Assembly (NCBI RefSeq): GCF_000735435.1
Contig: NZ_JMPP01000068.1
Span: 1 to 32,948, forward strand
Length of the DNA stretch: 32,948 nucleotides
Source of the DNA: Klebsiella planticola ATCC 33531
Lineage (GTDB): Bacteria; Pseudomonadota; Gammaproteobacteria; Enterobacterales; Enterobacteriaceae
Direction: 5' to 3'
Shown: piece after piece, positions 1 to 9,159 of the stretch
Layout: every line of letters begins with the position of its first letter
How positions within the stretch are numbered: position 1 is the first letter of the stretch
The notes under the pieces: generated by a model
Told to the model about the DNA's origin: nothing
The model's input: the letters and a program-made list of their open reading frames with translations, nothing else
Databases searched by the model: none
Program-made: the position numbers and the translations under genes

Positions 1-3
1 ACA

Positions 4-402
4 TCAGGCCCGCAGTCTGAGCGGCTCGCTAAAGTCATCGGCGGGTTCCAGCTTCAGACTGAATGTCGCCAGCAATGCCTTAGCCCGGTCGTGGAAATCA
101 CGCAGCGTTTTCTCAAGTTTCTCGCTGACTTCCGGATCGTCGATAGCCACCGGTCGCCAGACCCCTTCTTTATCGAACAGGCCAAACTGATAGCTGTAAG
201 TGAAGCGTGATGTCTGTGCTTCCATCTCCATCCACCATCCCCAGAACTCTCGTTTTTCCGGGGCGGGTTTTACATTGACGCAAACTGCCAGGCAATCGAA
301 AAAGAAGCGATTGTCTTCACACTGCTCTTCGCGAATATAAGGGCCAAGAGCCGTGAATTTCTTAATCAGCTTACTCTTGAGGTGTCCACTCGGTAACGTC
401 AT
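4..402 (-). CDS. crl: Sigma factor-binding protein Crl
   Basis: Crl binds domain 2 of the stationary-phase sigma factor RpoS and promotes assembly of the sigma-S RNA polymerase holoenzyme in the cytoplasm. The 132-residue product is near the usual 133. It opens with the Crl-typical MTLPSGH and carries the aromatic block FWGWW at residues 53-57. Y22, F53 and W56, residues reported to matter for sigma-S contact in Salmonella Crl, are present. The ATG follows AAGGAG at good spacing. The stop lies at the extreme left edge of the window but the frame is complete. It is downstream of frsA on the same strand, as in E. coli. Identification is by recognised sequence and synteny. Confidence 0.96.
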   Translation of the reverse strand: MTLPSGHLKSKLIKKFTALGPYIREEQCEDNRFFFDCLAVCVNVKPAPEKREFWGWWMEMEAQTSRFTYSYQFGLFDKEGVWRPVAIDDPEVSEKLEKTLRDFHDRAKALLATFSLKLEPADDFSEPLRLRA

Positions 403-459
403 TGCGATCTCCTTTAGTGATGCAACTGTTTTACCAAATCAATAAAATTTAGCAATATA

Positions 460-1704
460 TTAACTAAATCTATGATTGATCCAGCGGGCAATCTGGCGCA
501 ATGCGCGATCGAAATTGTGATAAACGGGCTTAAATGGAATCTCAAGCAGCTTGCCATCGGCGGATGACGAGGTAATTAAGCGCGATTCCTCTTCCGGGCT
601 GAACGGATCGTTTTTCCAGAAGCCGGAAAGCATCGGCGTCGGACAGCGACGGCCCAGAAGCCCCTGGGTTTTTAATGAGTAGCGGTTCAGCTCGATGCGC
701 AATGCTTCATCAGACGCATCGTGCATGCCCAGCCGCGATGCCAGAACGTCGAGATACATTTCCGGAACCCGGCCCTGGTGCAGCGGATCCACCAGCAGGT
801 TATGCACCACCGGGCCAAGGCAGGCCACGGCTTTTAAGCGCTGCGGCTCCAGATAGCCCAGACGGACGGCGACATTCGCCCCAAAACGGAAACCGAACGC
901 TGCGACCCGGGTATGATCGACCCACGGAACATTCGTCAGGTGCCGCAACGCATGCTGATGCAGCAGGCTGGTATCCTGGGTCAGTTTCCATTTTGACGAG
1001 AAGCCTATCGAAGGCATATCCAGCGTCAGCATAGCGATCCCCAGCGGCGCAAAGTAGTTCTCATACAGGCTGTAGTAGTCCGTCTGCAGCGCATCCAGCC
1101 CGCCGCACATCAGAACCACCGGGAACGGACCTTCGCTTTTCGGCATATGTAAAAAGCCGGTCACCGGCGCGCCGCCGGGCACAGGAAACTCCAGCTCGCG
1201 CAGCTCGCCCGGCAGGCGAAGCGCGGCCTCTTCATAGGCCCGATTAGCCAGCGCCTGCGCCTGTTCCGCCAGCTCGTCACCTTTAATATGCGGATAGGCG
1301 GCAATGCTATAGAGATTGGATGCATGCAGCCAGTGGCGCCCGCTGTTCAGCGGATCGGCTTCCTGCCCGGCCTTTTGCTGCCAGATCATCGCCTGTTTGG
1401 CCCATTCGAAAATCCAGTTGCCACCACGATAGCCCACCACGGTGTCATAAAGCTCCGGATCCGTACGCTCAGCATCGCTCATCACAATGCGCGCCTGCAC
1501 ATCCAGGATCTCCTGTGGCGCCACGCCACGCCAGATCCACATCAGACGGTTAATCAAGCGATACCAGTGATCGACATTACTCCCGTCAAGCGCAGAGTGG
1601 ATCGGCTGTTGCGAACCCGACGCAAACCGACGCACCAGCGTAGACGTCTCTGGATGTTTGAATCGAGGTTTAAACAGTGTTTCGCTAAGGTTAGCTTGTG
1701 ACAT
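460..1704 (-). CDS. frsA: FrsA, fermentation-respiration switch protein (alpha/beta-hydrolase fold esterase)
   Basis: FrsA is a cytoplasmic alpha/beta-hydrolase-fold protein reported to bind dephosphorylated IIA-Glc of the glucose PTS and shift the balance between fermentation and respiration. Esterase activity and a disputed pyruvate decarboxylase activity have been reported for the family. The frame is open further upstream, but [20 protein letters not shown] matches the E. coli N-terminus, and this ATG (1702-1704) has GGAGG just before it, giving 414 residues, the family length. At the position of a hydrolase nucleophile elbow (residues 271-275) the sequence is GFRFG, with Arg instead of Ser; this is normal for FrsA. 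It follows gpt on the same strand but is separated from it by a strong terminator. Confidence 0.95.
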   Translation of the reverse strand: MSQANLSETLFKPRFKHPETSTLVRRFASGSQQPIHSALDGSNVDHWYRLINRLMWIWRGVAPQEILDVQARIVMSDAERTDPELYDTVVGYRGGNWIFEWAKQAMIWQQKAGQEADPLNSGRHWLHASNLYSIAAYPHIKGDELAEQAQALANRAYEEAALRLPGELRELEFPVPGGAPVTGFLHMPKSEGPFPVVLMCGGLDALQTDYYSLYENYFAPLGIAMLTLDMPSIGFSSKWKLTQDTSLLHQHALRHLTNVPWVDHTRVAAFGFRFGANVAVRLGYLEPQRLKAVACLGPVVHNLLVDPLHQGRVPEMYLDVLASRLGMHDASDEALRIELNRYSLKTQGLLGRRCPTPMLSGFWKNDPFSPEEESRLITSSSADGKLLEIPFKPVYHNFDRALRQIARWINHRFS

Positions 1705-1756
1705 GTGCAGCCTCCATCGTGTTGCCACTCCGGACTATTGTAACCTGCATACGGGC

Positions 1757-1790
1757 AAAAAAAACCACGCCCGGCATAACCGGGCGTGGT
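1757..1790 (-). terminator. Intrinsic terminator of gpt
   Basis: Read on the minus strand, a perfect 11-bp stem (arms 1764-1774 and 1780-1790, GC-rich, 5-nt loop) is followed directly by eight T residues (1757-1764). It lies 21 bases past the gpt stop and upstream of frsA, so it should end the gpt transcript. Confidence 0.9.
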
Positions 1791-1811
1791 AAATAGCACT
1801 CACCTTGTAAA

Positions 1812-2270
1812 TTAACGACCTGAGATCGGCGGTACGAACACCACGCCCATGTCCCACGGTTGTTCAATCCAGGTATCCTGCGGAATATCAACAACATAAT
1901 CATCAACCAGCGGACGACCAGCCGGTTTAGCAAAAATGGTAACGAAGTGTGCTTTTGGGTACATTTCGCGAATAGCGACGGCGGTACCGCCGGTATCGAC
2001 CAGGTCATCGATCACGATGAAACCTTCACCATCCCCTTCAGCGCGTTTCAGGACGGTCAGCTCGCGCTGGTTATCGTGGTCGTAGCTGGAAATGCAAACG
2101 GTATCAACATGACGAATACCCAGTTCACGCGCCAGTAATGCACCCGGTACCAGACCACCGCGGCTTACGGCAATAATGCCTTTCCATTGTTCAGAAGGCA
2201 TCAGACGATTGGCCAGTTTGCGGGCGTGAATCTGCAACATGTCCCAGGTGACGACGTATTTTTCGCTCAT
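1812..2270 (-). CDS. gpt: Xanthine-guanine phosphoribosyltransferase
   Basis: This purine-salvage enzyme joins PRPP to guanine, xanthine or, less well, hypoxanthine to give GMP, XMP or IMP; it is cytoplasmic or peripheral to the membrane. The 152 residues equal the E. coli length and are nearly identical in sequence. The PRPP-binding loop [12 protein letters not shown] is at residues 86-97 and the SRGGLVPG loop at 36-43. The start ATG at 2268-2270 has only a weak, distant GGGA. It is transcribed away from pepD across a 257-bp intergenic region and ends at its own terminator. Confidence 0.97.
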   Translation of the reverse strand: MSEKYVVTWDMLQIHARKLANRLMPSEQWKGIIAVSRGGLVPGALLARELGIRHVDTVCISSYDHDNQRELTVLKRAEGDGEGFIVIDDLVDTGGTAVAIREMYPKAHFVTIFAKPAGRPLVDDYVVDIPQDTWIEQPWDMGVVFVPPISGR

Positions 2271-2527
2271 GTGAAGTGTCCCAGCCTGTGTTATACGGCT
2301 TAAATGATGTTCGAGGGGGAAAATGGTTGCGCGAGATTATAGAGATCTGACGCACTAAAAACCAGTGTTAAGCGGCCATCCCAGCGCTTTTTGCGTTGTT
2401 TACACTACCAGTCGGCGTGGAAAGTGGTATTCTCAACCCCACCGCGCAAGCCTGCGCCTGTTGTATTTTTTATTGCTAACCCTCGACCTGTAAAAGACTT
2501 TTGCAGGCGATCGTAAGGAGACTCATC

Positions 2528-3985
2528 GTGTCTGAATTGTCTCAATTATCCCCGCAGCCGCTATGGGATATTTTTGCCAAAATCTGTTCCATTCCCCATC
2601 CGTCCTATCACGAAGAACAACTCGCTGAACACATCATGGGCTGGGCAAAAGAAAAAGGCTTACACGCAGAACGCGATCAGGTTGGCAACATTCTGATTCG
2701 TAAGGCCGCCACGGCCGGTATGGAAAACCGTAAACCGGTTGTTCTGCAGGCGCACCTTGATATGGTGCCGCAGAAAAACAACGACACCGTTCATGACTTC
2801 ACCAAAGATCCGATTCAGCCGTATATCGATGGCGAGTGGGTCAAAGCGCGCGGCACCACCCTGGGCGCGGATAACGGTATCGGTATGGCTTCTGCGCTGG
2901 CAGTGCTGGCTGATGACAACGTCGTACATGGCCCGCTGGAAGTGCTGCTGACCATGACCGAAGAAGCCGGCATGGACGGCGCATTTGGTCTTCAGGCTAA
3001 CTGGCTGCAGGCCGATATTCTGATCAATACCGACTCCGAAGAAGAGGGCGAAATCTATATGGGTTGCGCCGGCGGTATCGACTTTACCTCAAACCTGGCC
3101 TTAACCCGCGAAGCGGTTCCGGCAGGTTTCCAGAGCTTTAAGCTGACCTTAAAAGGGCTGAAAGGCGGTCACTCCGGCGGCGAAATTCACGTCGGCCTGG
3201 GGAATGCCAACAAGCTGCTGGCCCGCTTCCTCGCAGGTCATGCGCAAGAGCTGGACCTGCGTCTGGTGGATTTCAACGGCGGCACCCTGCGTAACGCCAT
3301 TCCGCGTGAAGCGTTCGCCACCGTCGCCGTCGCGGCCGACAAGGTCGATGCTCTGAAAGCGCAGGTCGCCACCTATCAGGACATCCTGAAAAACGAACTG
3401 GCGGCAAAAGAGAAGAACCTGGTGCTGCTGCTGGATGCCGCCGCCAATGACAAAGCGGCCCTGACGGCGCAATCCCGTGACGGCTTTGTGCGTCTGCTTA
3501 ACGCCACGCCAAACGGTGTTATTCGTAACTCCGACGTGGCAAAAGGCGTTGTAGAGACCTCTTTGAACGTCGGCGTCGTGACCATGACCGATGACAATGT
3601 CCAGATCCACTGTCTGATTCGTTCGTTGATCGACAGCGGCAAAGATTACGTAGTCAGCATGCTGGATTCGCTGGGTAAACTGGCGGGCGCGAAAACCGAA
3701 GCCAAAGGCGCATACCCGGGCTGGCAGCCGGACGCGAACTCGCCGGTGATGCATCTGGTGCGTGAAACCTATCAGCGTCTGTTCAACAAGACGCCGAACA
3801 TCCAGATTATTCACGCCGGCCTGGAATGCGGTCTGTTCAAAAAACCGTACCCGAATATGGATATGGTCTCCATCGGGCCAACCATTACCGGCCCGCACTC
3901 TCCGGATGAGCAGGTGCATATCGAAAGCGTGGGTCAATACTGGACGCTGCTGACGGAACTGCTGAAAGCGATTCCGGCGAAGTAA
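2528..3985 (+). CDS. pepD: Cytosol non-specific dipeptidase (aminoacyl-histidine dipeptidase, peptidase D)
   Basis: PepD is a cytoplasmic M20-family zinc dipeptidase that hydrolyses a broad range of dipeptides, including aminoacyl-histidine (carnosine-like) substrates. The GTG at 2528 is preferred over the upstream frame opening: it follows TAAGGAG at ideal spacing and gives the E. coli N-terminus MSELSQLSPQPLWDIF and 485 residues. Family metal and catalytic residues are visible: H76 and D78 in AHLDMV, D115 in LGADNG, E145/E146 in TEEAG, D169 in NTDSEEE and H457 in TGPHSPDE. It is divergent from gpt and convergent with yafP; a REP-like hairpin separates the two 3' ends. Confidence 0.97.
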   Translation: MSELSQLSPQPLWDIFAKICSIPHPSYHEEQLAEHIMGWAKEKGLHAERDQVGNILIRKAATAGMENRKPVVLQAHLDMVPQKNNDTVHDFTKDPIQPYIDGEWVKARGTTLGADNGIGMASALAVLADDNVVHGPLEVLLTMTEEAGMDGAFGLQANWLQADILINTDSEEEGEIYMGCAGGIDFTSNLALTREAVPAGFQSFKLTLKGLKGGHSGGEIHVGLGNANKLLARFLAGHAQELDLRLVDFNGGTLRNAIPREAFATVAVAADKVDALKAQVATYQDILKNELAAKEKNLVLLLDAAANDKAALTAQSRDGFVRLLNATPNGVIRNSDVAKGVVETSLNVGVVTMTDDNVQIHCLIRSLIDSGKDYVVSMLDSLGKLAGAKTEAKGAYPGWQPDANSPVMHLVRETYQRLFNKTPNIQIIHAGLECGLFKKPYPNMDMVSIGPTITGPHSPDEQVHIESVGQYWTLLTELLKAIPAK

Positions 3986-3998
3986 GTTACGGCAATAA

Positions 3999-4038
3999 AC
4001 GGCCCGGATAACGGCGCGTGGCGCCTTATCCGGGCCGT
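3999..4038. repeat. REP-like palindrome between pepD and yafP
   Basis: A 13-bp perfect stem (3999-4011 with 4026-4038) encloses a second 5-bp stem (GGCGC/GCGCC). The arms read like the enterobacterial REP consensus (CCGGATAA, CGCCTTATCCGG). The right arm overlaps the last codons and stop of yafP. It lies between two convergent genes, where REP elements protect transcripts or act as bidirectional terminators. There is no good T-tract, so its role in termination is uncertain. Confidence 0.7.
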
Positions 4039-4481
4039 CTCATCTTCTCCATCCGATAATTAATAAACGTCTCGCCGCGCACCGCCACCTGCTGTTCTTC
4101 CTCGACCCTGAAACCATGCCGTGCAAAAAACGGTTTTGCCGTAATGCTCGCGTCGACCGTCAGGGAGCCGTGCGGTATCTGCGCAAACAGTTCCTGGAGC
4201 AGCGCGCTGGCAATGCCTCGACGGCCATACTCCGGCGCCACAAACAGGAGATCGATATAGCGGTCCACGGCGCTGATAAACCCGACTGGAAGCGGGTCAA
4301 TGACCGCGACCCACACCCGAGAATCCCTCATTTTGTGTCGCCAGCGGGCCTCGTCTATCTGCGCCCAGGCGGCTATCTGGCGGGGGGAATAATCATGGCT
4401 GGCGGTCTCTTGTACCGCGCGCAGAAAAATGGCGCCCAGCGCAGTAAAATCATCGTCGCGATAAGGTCTGATCTTCAGCAT
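4026..4481 (-). CDS. yafP: GNAT-family N-acetyltransferase YafP
   Basis: This is a predicted acetyl-CoA-dependent N-acetyltransferase of 151 residues. The GNAT fold is supported by an N-terminal IRPYRDDDF strand/helix, the acetyl-CoA loop PEYGRRGIASALL at residues 83-95, and the C-terminal TVDASITAKPFFARHGF segment. It resembles E. coli YafP over its whole length (shared SPRQIAAWAQIDEARW-like block). YafP has been implicated in the SOS response and in modification of nitroaromatic compounds; its substrate here is unknown. The start ATG lies two bases after the dinB stop, so it is probably translated from the LexA-controlled dinB message. The yafNO toxin-antitoxin pair between dinB and yafP in E. 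coli is absent. Confidence 0.9.
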   Translation of the reverse strand: MLKIRPYRDDDFTALGAIFLRAVQETASHDYSPRQIAAWAQIDEARWRHKMRDSRVWVAVIDPLPVGFISAVDRYIDLLFVAPEYGRRGIASALLQELFAQIPHGSLTVDASITAKPFFARHGFRVEEEQQVAVRGETFINYRMEKMRRPG

Positions 4482-4483
4482 CG

Positions 4484-5539
4484 TTATAACCCCAGTACCA
4501 GCTGCCGCTCCAGTTGAGGATCAAGCAGCGTTACATGCAGCCCGACCAGCCGCACTCCGCGACCGCCCCGCCGCTCGTGCCAGGCTTTATAGGCAGTGGA
4601 AAGCAAATCCTCTTTATTCAGACGCGGCCAGACGTGTTCCTGAGTGGTCAGCTGAAAATCATTGAATTTCAGCTTTACCCCCTGACGAGCAATCAGAAGG
4701 TCCGGCTTGACCTTCAGCACCCGCCGTTCCAGCTCCTGATAGAGGTTCTCAATGATGCTCTCACAGGCAGACCACTCGTGGATATCCTCCACCAGCGTAC
4801 GTTCAACGCCCACCGATTTACGCTGTCGGGTGTTGTTGATCTCCCGCTCATCGATTCCCTGGCTACGCTCCCACAGGATACGACCAAACTTACCAAAACG
4901 GCGGAGCAGCATCGCCAGGTCGCTTTTCTGCACATCTTCACAGGTACGTAGCCCCATGCCTTCCAGCTTTGCGGCTGAGACTTTCCCCACGCCGGGGATC
5001 TTCGCCAGCGGCAGGGTGCGGACAAACTCCGCGACCTGATGCGGCGCAATCACAAACTGACCGTTGGGTTTATTCATATCGGAAGCAATTTTCGCCAGAA
5101 ATTTTACCGGCGCGATACCGGCGGAGGCGGTCAGTTGAAGCTCGTGAAAAATGGTCTGGCGAATCTCTTCCGCGATCAGCGTGGCAGAGCCCTGGCAGTG
5201 AACGCTATCGCTGACGTCGAGATACGCCTCATCCAACGACAGCGGTTCAATCAACGACGTGTAGCGAGAGAAGATTTCCCGGATATGGGACGAGGCCTCT
5301 TTATAGGCATCAAAGCGGCCGGGTAACAGGGTTAAATGCGGGCAAAGCTTGAGGGCCATCGCGGTCGGCATCGCGCTGCGCACGCCAAATTGGCGCGCCG
5401 GATAGTTGGCCGTGCTGATCACCCCCCGCTGTACCCGGCTACCGCCAATGGCAATGGGAATATCACGCAGGGCTGGATTATCCCGCATTTCCACGGCGGC
5501 AAAAAAGCAGTCCATATCGACATGGATAATTTTGCGCAT
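4484..5539 (-). CDS. dinB: DNA polymerase IV (Y-family, translesion)
   Basis: DinB is an error-prone Y-family polymerase that bypasses minor-groove N2-dG adducts during the SOS response. The 351-residue length equals E. coli Pol IV. Visible residues are D8 with the steric gate F13 ([10 protein letters not shown]), the catalytic pair D103/E104 in SLDEAYLD, the helix-hairpin-helix [14 protein letters not shown], and the C-terminal beta-clamp-binding peptide QLVLGL. A LexA operator lies 20 bases upstream of the ATG. It forms a two-gene unit with yafP (2-nt gap). Confidence 0.97.
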   Translation of the reverse strand: MRKIIHVDMDCFFAAVEMRDNPALRDIPIAIGGSRVQRGVISTANYPARQFGVRSAMPTAMALKLCPHLTLLPGRFDAYKEASSHIREIFSRYTSLIEPLSLDEAYLDVSDSVHCQGSATLIAEEIRQTIFHELQLTASAGIAPVKFLAKIASDMNKPNGQFVIAPHQVAEFVRTLPLAKIPGVGKVSAAKLEGMGLRTCEDVQKSDLAMLLRRFGKFGRILWERSQGIDEREINNTRQRKSVGVERTLVEDIHEWSACESIIENLYQELERRVLKVKPDLLIARQGVKLKFNDFQLTTQEHVWPRLNKEDLLSTAYKAWHERRGGRGVRLVGLHVTLLDPQLERQLVLGL

Positions 5540-5558
5540 ACTCAGCCCTCAACGATAA

Positions 5559-5574
5559 CTGGTTAAGTATACAG
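5559..5574 (-). promoter_or_regulatory. LexA operator (SOS box) of dinB
   Basis: On the minus strand the sequence CTGTATACTTAACCAG fits the LexA rule CTG-N10-CAG, with flanking TA before and TT after. It lies 19 bases upstream of the dinB start and is almost the same as the E. coli dinB box as I remember it. It predicts repression of dinB-yafP by LexA and induction by DNA damage. Confidence 0.9.
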
Positions 5575-5604
5575 TAATAATACAAGGAATGAGAAGTGGG
5601 GTTT

Positions 5605-5669
5605 GTAGGCCTGATAAGCTTACGCCATCAGGCCATAATGCGCCGGCGGCGCAAGCTTGCCGGGCCTAC
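5605..5669. repeat. BIME: two REP-like units between nqrM and dinB
   Basis: Two REP-like palindromes face each other. The first (5605-5634) starts GTAGGCCTGATAAGC and ends in CATCAGGCC. The second (5642-5669) starts GCCGGCGGCGCAAGC and ends in TTGCCGGGCCTAC. Opposed units with TAGGCC/GGCCTAC ends are the hallmark of a bacterial interspersed mosaic element. It lies just after the nqr operon and before the dinB promoter, so it may limit read-through or stabilise the 3' end of the nqr message. Confidence 0.7.
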
Positions 5670-5676
5670 GGAGAGA

Positions 5677-5895
5677 TCAGAGGATCCGATTTTGCTGGCG
5701 CTGCGCTTCGCGCGCGATGCGCTTTTTACGCGCATCGCACGGCTCCGGGCAGTCGCAGACCTTCTCAAGCCCCAGCGATGAGATACCGCCGCAGCTGCCC
5801 TGGAGACTTTTGCGCTTTATCAGATATCCTAAAGACATCCCCAGAATCACCAGCGCGAAAATGACGAAGGTTGCCACAAACACCGTCAACATCAT
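5677..5895 (-). CDS. nqrM: Na+-NQR maturation factor NqrM
   Basis: NqrM is a small membrane protein needed to mature Na+-NQR, proposed to deliver iron to the site between NqrD and NqrE. The 72 residues have one N-terminal membrane helix (about residues 3-26), then a cysteine-rich cytoplasmic tail: C35 in GSCGG and C47, C49, C53 in VCDCPEPCDARKKR, the NqrM signature. Two adjacent ATGs exist. The first (5893-5895) overlaps the nqrF stop by one base; the second (5890-5892) is better spaced from GGAGG inside the end of nqrF, so a 71-residue product is equally possible. In many bacteria apbE lies between nqrF and nqrM; here they abut. Confidence 0.93.
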   Translation of the reverse strand: MMLTVFVATFVIFALVILGMSLGYLIKRKSLQGSCGGISSLGLEKVCDCPEPCDARKKRIAREAQRQQNRIL

Positions 5896-7118
5896 TAACC
5901 TCCAAAGTCATCCAGCATGATGTTGTCATCCTCAACGCCAAGATCTTTTAGCATCTTGATCACTGCGGCATTCATCACCGGCGGCCCACACATATAAAAC
6001 TCGCAGTCCTCCGGCGCCGGATGATCGCGCAGGTAGTTTTCATACAGCACATTGTGAATAAAGCCGGTGTGGCCGTTCCAGTTATCTTCCGGCAGCGGAT
6101 CGGAAAGCGCCACGTGGAAGGTAAAGTTCGGATTTTCACGCGCCAGCTGCTCAAACTCATCGTCATAGAACATTTCACGCAGCGAACGCGCGCCGTACCA
6201 GAAGCTGATTTTGCGCTTGCTGTGCAACCGTTTAAGCTGGTCGAAAATATGCGAACGCATTGGCGCCATGCCGGCGCCACCGCCAATAAAGACCATCTCT
6301 GCATCCGTCTCTTTAGCGAAGAACTCACCAAACGGCCCGGAAATCGTCACCTTATCACCGGCTTTCAGCGACCAGATATACGAAGACATGATCCCCGGCG
6401 GCGCGTCCGGCACTTTCGGCGGCGGCGTCGCGATACGCACGTTGAGCATAATGATGCCCTTCTCATCCGGATAGTTCGCCATCGAGTAGGCGCGCAGCGT
6501 CGGCTCTTTAACGTCGGAAACATAGCGGAACAGATTAAATTTATCCCAGTCCGCGCGGTACTCGTCCGGCACGTCAAAATCGGCATATGCCACTTTATGC
6601 GACGGACATTCAATCTGAATATAGCCGCCCGCGCGGAACGGCACGCTTTCGCCTTCCGGGATGGCCAGCTTCAGCTCTTTAATGAAAGTCGCTTTGTTAT
6701 CATTAGAGATAACTTCACACTCCCATTTTTTGACGCCAAAAATCTCTTCCGGCAGCGCGATCTTCATGTTTTGCTTCACGGCAACCTGGCAGGCCAGACG
6801 GCAGCCCTCTTTCGCCTCGCGTTTGGTGATATGGGAAAGTTCGGTAGGCAGGATATCTCCGCCCCCCTCCTTGACCGTCACCCGGCACTGGCCGCAGGAA
6901 CCGCCGCCTCCGCAGGCAGAAGAGATAAAGATCCCGTTGCTGGACAGCGTATTCAGCAGCTTATCGCCCGCCGGCGTGCGAATCTGTTTATCCGCTTCAT
7001 TATTGATTTCAATAACCACATCACCGGCGTTGACCAGCTTCGAGCGCGCCGCCAGGATTAACCCCGACAGCACCAGCACGATCAGCGTGAACATCACGAC
7101 GCCAAGAATAATTTCCAT
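5895..7118 (-). CDS. nqrF: Na+-translocating NADH-quinone reductase subunit F
   Basis: NqrF is the NADH-oxidising entry subunit of Na+-NQR and passes electrons from NADH via FAD to a 2Fe-2S centre. The 407 residues comprise one N-terminal membrane helix (about 3-24), a ferredoxin domain with C69, C75, C78 and C110 as cluster ligands ([12 protein letters not shown] and LACQV), then a ferredoxin-NADP reductase-like module with the FAD motif RAYS at 209-212, the NADH-binding [12 protein letters not shown] at 279-290, and the C-terminal LDDFGG. It starts 11 bases after the nqrE stop and is the last canonical structural gene of the operon. Confidence 0.97.
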   Translation of the reverse strand: MEIILGVVMFTLIVLVLSGLILAARSKLVNAGDVVIEINNEADKQIRTPAGDKLLNTLSSNGIFISSACGGGGSCGQCRVTVKEGGGDILPTELSHITKREAKEGCRLACQVAVKQNMKIALPEEIFGVKKWECEVISNDNKATFIKELKLAIPEGESVPFRAGGYIQIECPSHKVAYADFDVPDEYRADWDKFNLFRYVSDVKEPTLRAYSMANYPDEKGIIMLNVRIATPPPKVPDAPPGIMSSYIWSLKAGDKVTISGPFGEFFAKETDAEMVFIGGGAGMAPMRSHIFDQLKRLHSKRKISFWYGARSLREMFYDDEFEQLARENPNFTFHVALSDPLPEDNWNGHTGFIHNVLYENYLRDHPAPEDCEFYMCGPPVMNAAVIKMLKDLGVEDDNIMLDDFGG

Positions 7119-7129
7119 ACTTTCCGCCC

Positions 7130-7726
7130 TTATAGCTGCACACCGGAGAATGACATAAAGCCCAGCGCCATCAGACCTGTGGTAATAAAGGTGATCCCTA
7201 ACCCGCGCAGACCCGCGGGCACATTTGCGTATTTCATTTTTTCGCGGATGCCCGCCATCGCCACTATCGCCAGCATCCAGCCGATGCCGGAGCCGAAGCC
7301 ATACACGATGGATTCCGGGAAGTTATAGTCGCGCTGCACCATAAAGGAGACGCCGCCAAAAATAGCGCAGTTCACGGCAATCAGCGGCAGGAAGATCCCC
7401 AGCGCGTTGTACAGCGACGGGAAATACTTATCGAGGATCATCTCCAGAATCTGCACCAGCGCGGCGATCACCCCGATAAAGGTGATGAAGTTGAGGAAGC
7501 TCAGATCGACACCTTCCACCAGCGCACCGTCACGCAGTACGAGGTTGTAAATCAGGTTGTTCACCGGCACGGAAATGCCGAGCACCACCGTCACCGCCAC
7601 GCCAAGACCGAACGCCGTGGAGACTTTCTTCGACACAGCAAGAAACGTACACATGCCGAGGAAGAAGGCCAGCGCCATGTTTTCAACAAACACCGCGCGG
7701 ACAAAAAGACTGAGGTAATGAGCCAT
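7130..7726 (-). CDS. nqrE: Na+-translocating NADH-quinone reductase subunit E
   Basis: NqrE is an integral inner-membrane subunit of Na+-NQR. It has 198 residues, the usual length, with about six hydrophobic helices. C26 and C120 match the cysteines that, with two in NqrD, hold the intramembrane iron or 2Fe-2S centre in the Vibrio complex. It starts seven bases after the nqrD stop. The RnfA paralogue is ruled out by the nqr operon context and sequence. Confidence 0.96.
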   Translation of the reverse strand: MAHYLSLFVRAVFVENMALAFFLGMCTFLAVSKKVSTAFGLGVAVTVVLGISVPVNNLIYNLVLRDGALVEGVDLSFLNFITFIGVIAALVQILEMILDKYFPSLYNALGIFLPLIAVNCAIFGGVSFMVQRDYNFPESIVYGFGSGIGWMLAIVAMAGIREKMKYANVPAGLRGLGITFITTGLMALGFMSFSGVQL

Positions 7727-7732
7727 AATCGG

Positions 7733-8371
7733 TTACTCCTTCTCCTGCTGTTCCGGTTTCCAGCTGCGCAGCGCCCAGATCAGCAGACCGATGATGAAAA
7801 ACGCGCTCGGCGCGAGCAGGAACAGGCCGTTCGGCTGATACCAGCCGCCGTTCTGCACGGTTTGCAGCACGGTGACGCCAAACAGTTTACCGCTGCCGAT
7901 AAGCTCACGCAGGAAACCGACAATCATCAGAATGGCACCGTATCCCAGACCGTTACCAATACCGTCCATAAAGCTCGCCAGCGGCGGCGACTTCATGGCA
8001 TACGCTTCCGCACGCCCCATCACAATACAGTTGGTGATGATAAGCCCGACAAACACCGACAGCTGTTTGGAGACTTCATAGGCGTAGGCGCGCAGCAGCT
8101 GATCGACCACGATCACCAGCGAGGCGATGATCGCCATCTGCACGATAATGCGCACGCTGTTGGGAATATGGTGGCGGATCATCGAGATAAACATGCTGGA
8201 AAACGCCGTCACCAGCGTTACCGCGATCGTCATGACGAATGCGGTTTCCAGTTTGGTGGTCACCGCCAGCGCCGAACAGACGCCCAGCACCTGCAAGGCA
8301 ATGGGGTTGTTGCTGATCAACGGCCCGACCAGCACCCGTTTTACTTCTTTCATCTCATCGAGCTCAGCCAT
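7733..8371 (-). CDS. nqrD: Na+-translocating NADH-quinone reductase subunit D
   Basis: NqrD is the membrane partner of NqrE in Na+-NQR. The 212 residues begin [14 protein letters not shown] and contain about six membrane helices. C32 and C115 correspond, with a three-residue offset, to the iron-ligand cysteines of Vibrio NqrD. In the restored reading frame the nqrC stop would lie inside the first codons of nqrD, giving translational coupling. As sequenced, nqrC stops 14 bases before the nqrD ATG, which could slightly weaken that coupling. Confidence 0.96.
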   Translation of the reverse strand: MAELDEMKEVKRVLVGPLISNNPIALQVLGVCSALAVTTKLETAFVMTIAVTLVTAFSSMFISMIRHHIPNSVRIIVQMAIIASLVIVVDQLLRAYAYEVSKQLSVFVGLIITNCIVMGRAEAYAMKSPPLASFMDGIGNGLGYGAILMIVGFLRELIGSGKLFGVTVLQTVQNGGWYQPNGLFLLAPSAFFIIGLLIWALRSWKPEQQEKE

Positions 8372-8385
8372 TGTTCAGGCCTCCT

Positions 8386-9159
8386 TCACGAATCTGCTTG
8401 AGGAACGGACCAAAGCCCTGCTCCCCCCATCCAGAAATCAAAACTGTGCTGCACGCCGTTGGAGGTGAGCGTTGCGCCGGAAAGGCCGTCAACCGCATAG
8501 TCATCCCCCTGACGTGCGCCGCCTTTCACCACTTTCAGCGCAGGCATACCGCTGTCGTCGAGCACTTTTTTACCGATGAACTGTTGACGCCAGGCGGGGT
8601 TTTCCACTTCGCCGCCGAGGCCCGGCGTTTCGCCCTGATCGTAATAGGTGATGCCTTTCACGGTACGGCCATCGGTATCAAGCGCCACAAAGGCGTACAT
8701 CATCGACCACAGGCCGTTGCCGTAAATCGGCAGCACCACTTCCTGAACCTTTTTCTGCTCGTCTTTCACAAGGTAGATTTCCACCACGTTAGTACGACGC
8801 TTGATGCCCGCCGGATCCTGGCTGGCCTCCAGCACGGTACTTTGCTCAGGATCTTTCAGCGCCAGCCCCTGATTGAAGAAGTCCGGATCTTTTTCCAGCA
8901 GTGCGCCGCTTTTCAAATCCAGCAGCCGCGGAGTGATACGCTCGGCAAACACCGAGGCAATCTCCTCCTGCTTCATGTCCGGCTGCATCAGCCCGGCGAC
9001 GGAGAGAATGTTACGCTGTTTATCGAGCGCTTTTTGCTCCTGCTGGCGCGGCTTCAGCCCCACCGCAGAACCGGCAACAATGACCGAGCAGACCAGGCAA
9101 AGCACCAGCACCACCAGCAGCGTTTTGCCGATGCTATCGTTACTTTTTTTCTCAGCCAC
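8386..9159 (-). CDS. nqrC: Na+-translocating NADH-quinone reductase subunit C, C-terminus changed by a frameshift
   Basis: NqrC carries a covalently bound FMN in the electron path of Na+-NQR. The GTG at 9157-9159 has GGAGG upstream and gives the normal N-terminus [13 protein letters not shown], one membrane helix (about 12-34) and the FMN-attachment motif SGAT with T230. After DFWMG (residue 245) the frame leaves the family pattern and ends [12 protein letters not shown] at 257. Dropping one base from the six-C run at 8423-8428 (six G on the coding strand) restores [19 protein letters not shown], 264 residues, ending at 8364 inside the nqrD start, exactly as expected. This is either a one-base insertion allele or a homopolymer sequencing error. 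The flavin site is intact; the conserved GFGPFL tail is lost. Confidence 0.9.
   Translation of the reverse strand: MAEKKSNDSIGKTLLVVLVLCLVCSVIVAGSAVGLKPRQQEQKALDKQRNILSVAGLMQPDMKQEEIASVFAERITPRLLDLKSGALLEKDPDFFNQGLALKDPEQSTVLEASQDPAGIKRRTNVVEIYLVKDEQKKVQEVVLPIYGNGLWSMMYAFVALDTDGRTVKGITYYDQGETPGLGGEVENPAWRQQFIGKKVLDDSGMPALKVVKGGARQGDDYAVDGLSGATLTSNGVQHSFDFWMGGAGLWSVPQADS

Noticed and set aside
3149-3937. 262-residue minus-strand open frame inside pepD
   Set aside because: It is the antisense of a fully conserved PepD region; repeats of FRQ and RRG type reflect codon bias.
6021-7061. 346-residue plus-strand open frame opposite nqrF
   Set aside because: It is antisense to a complete, motif-bearing NqrF and has the same low-complexity basic composition.
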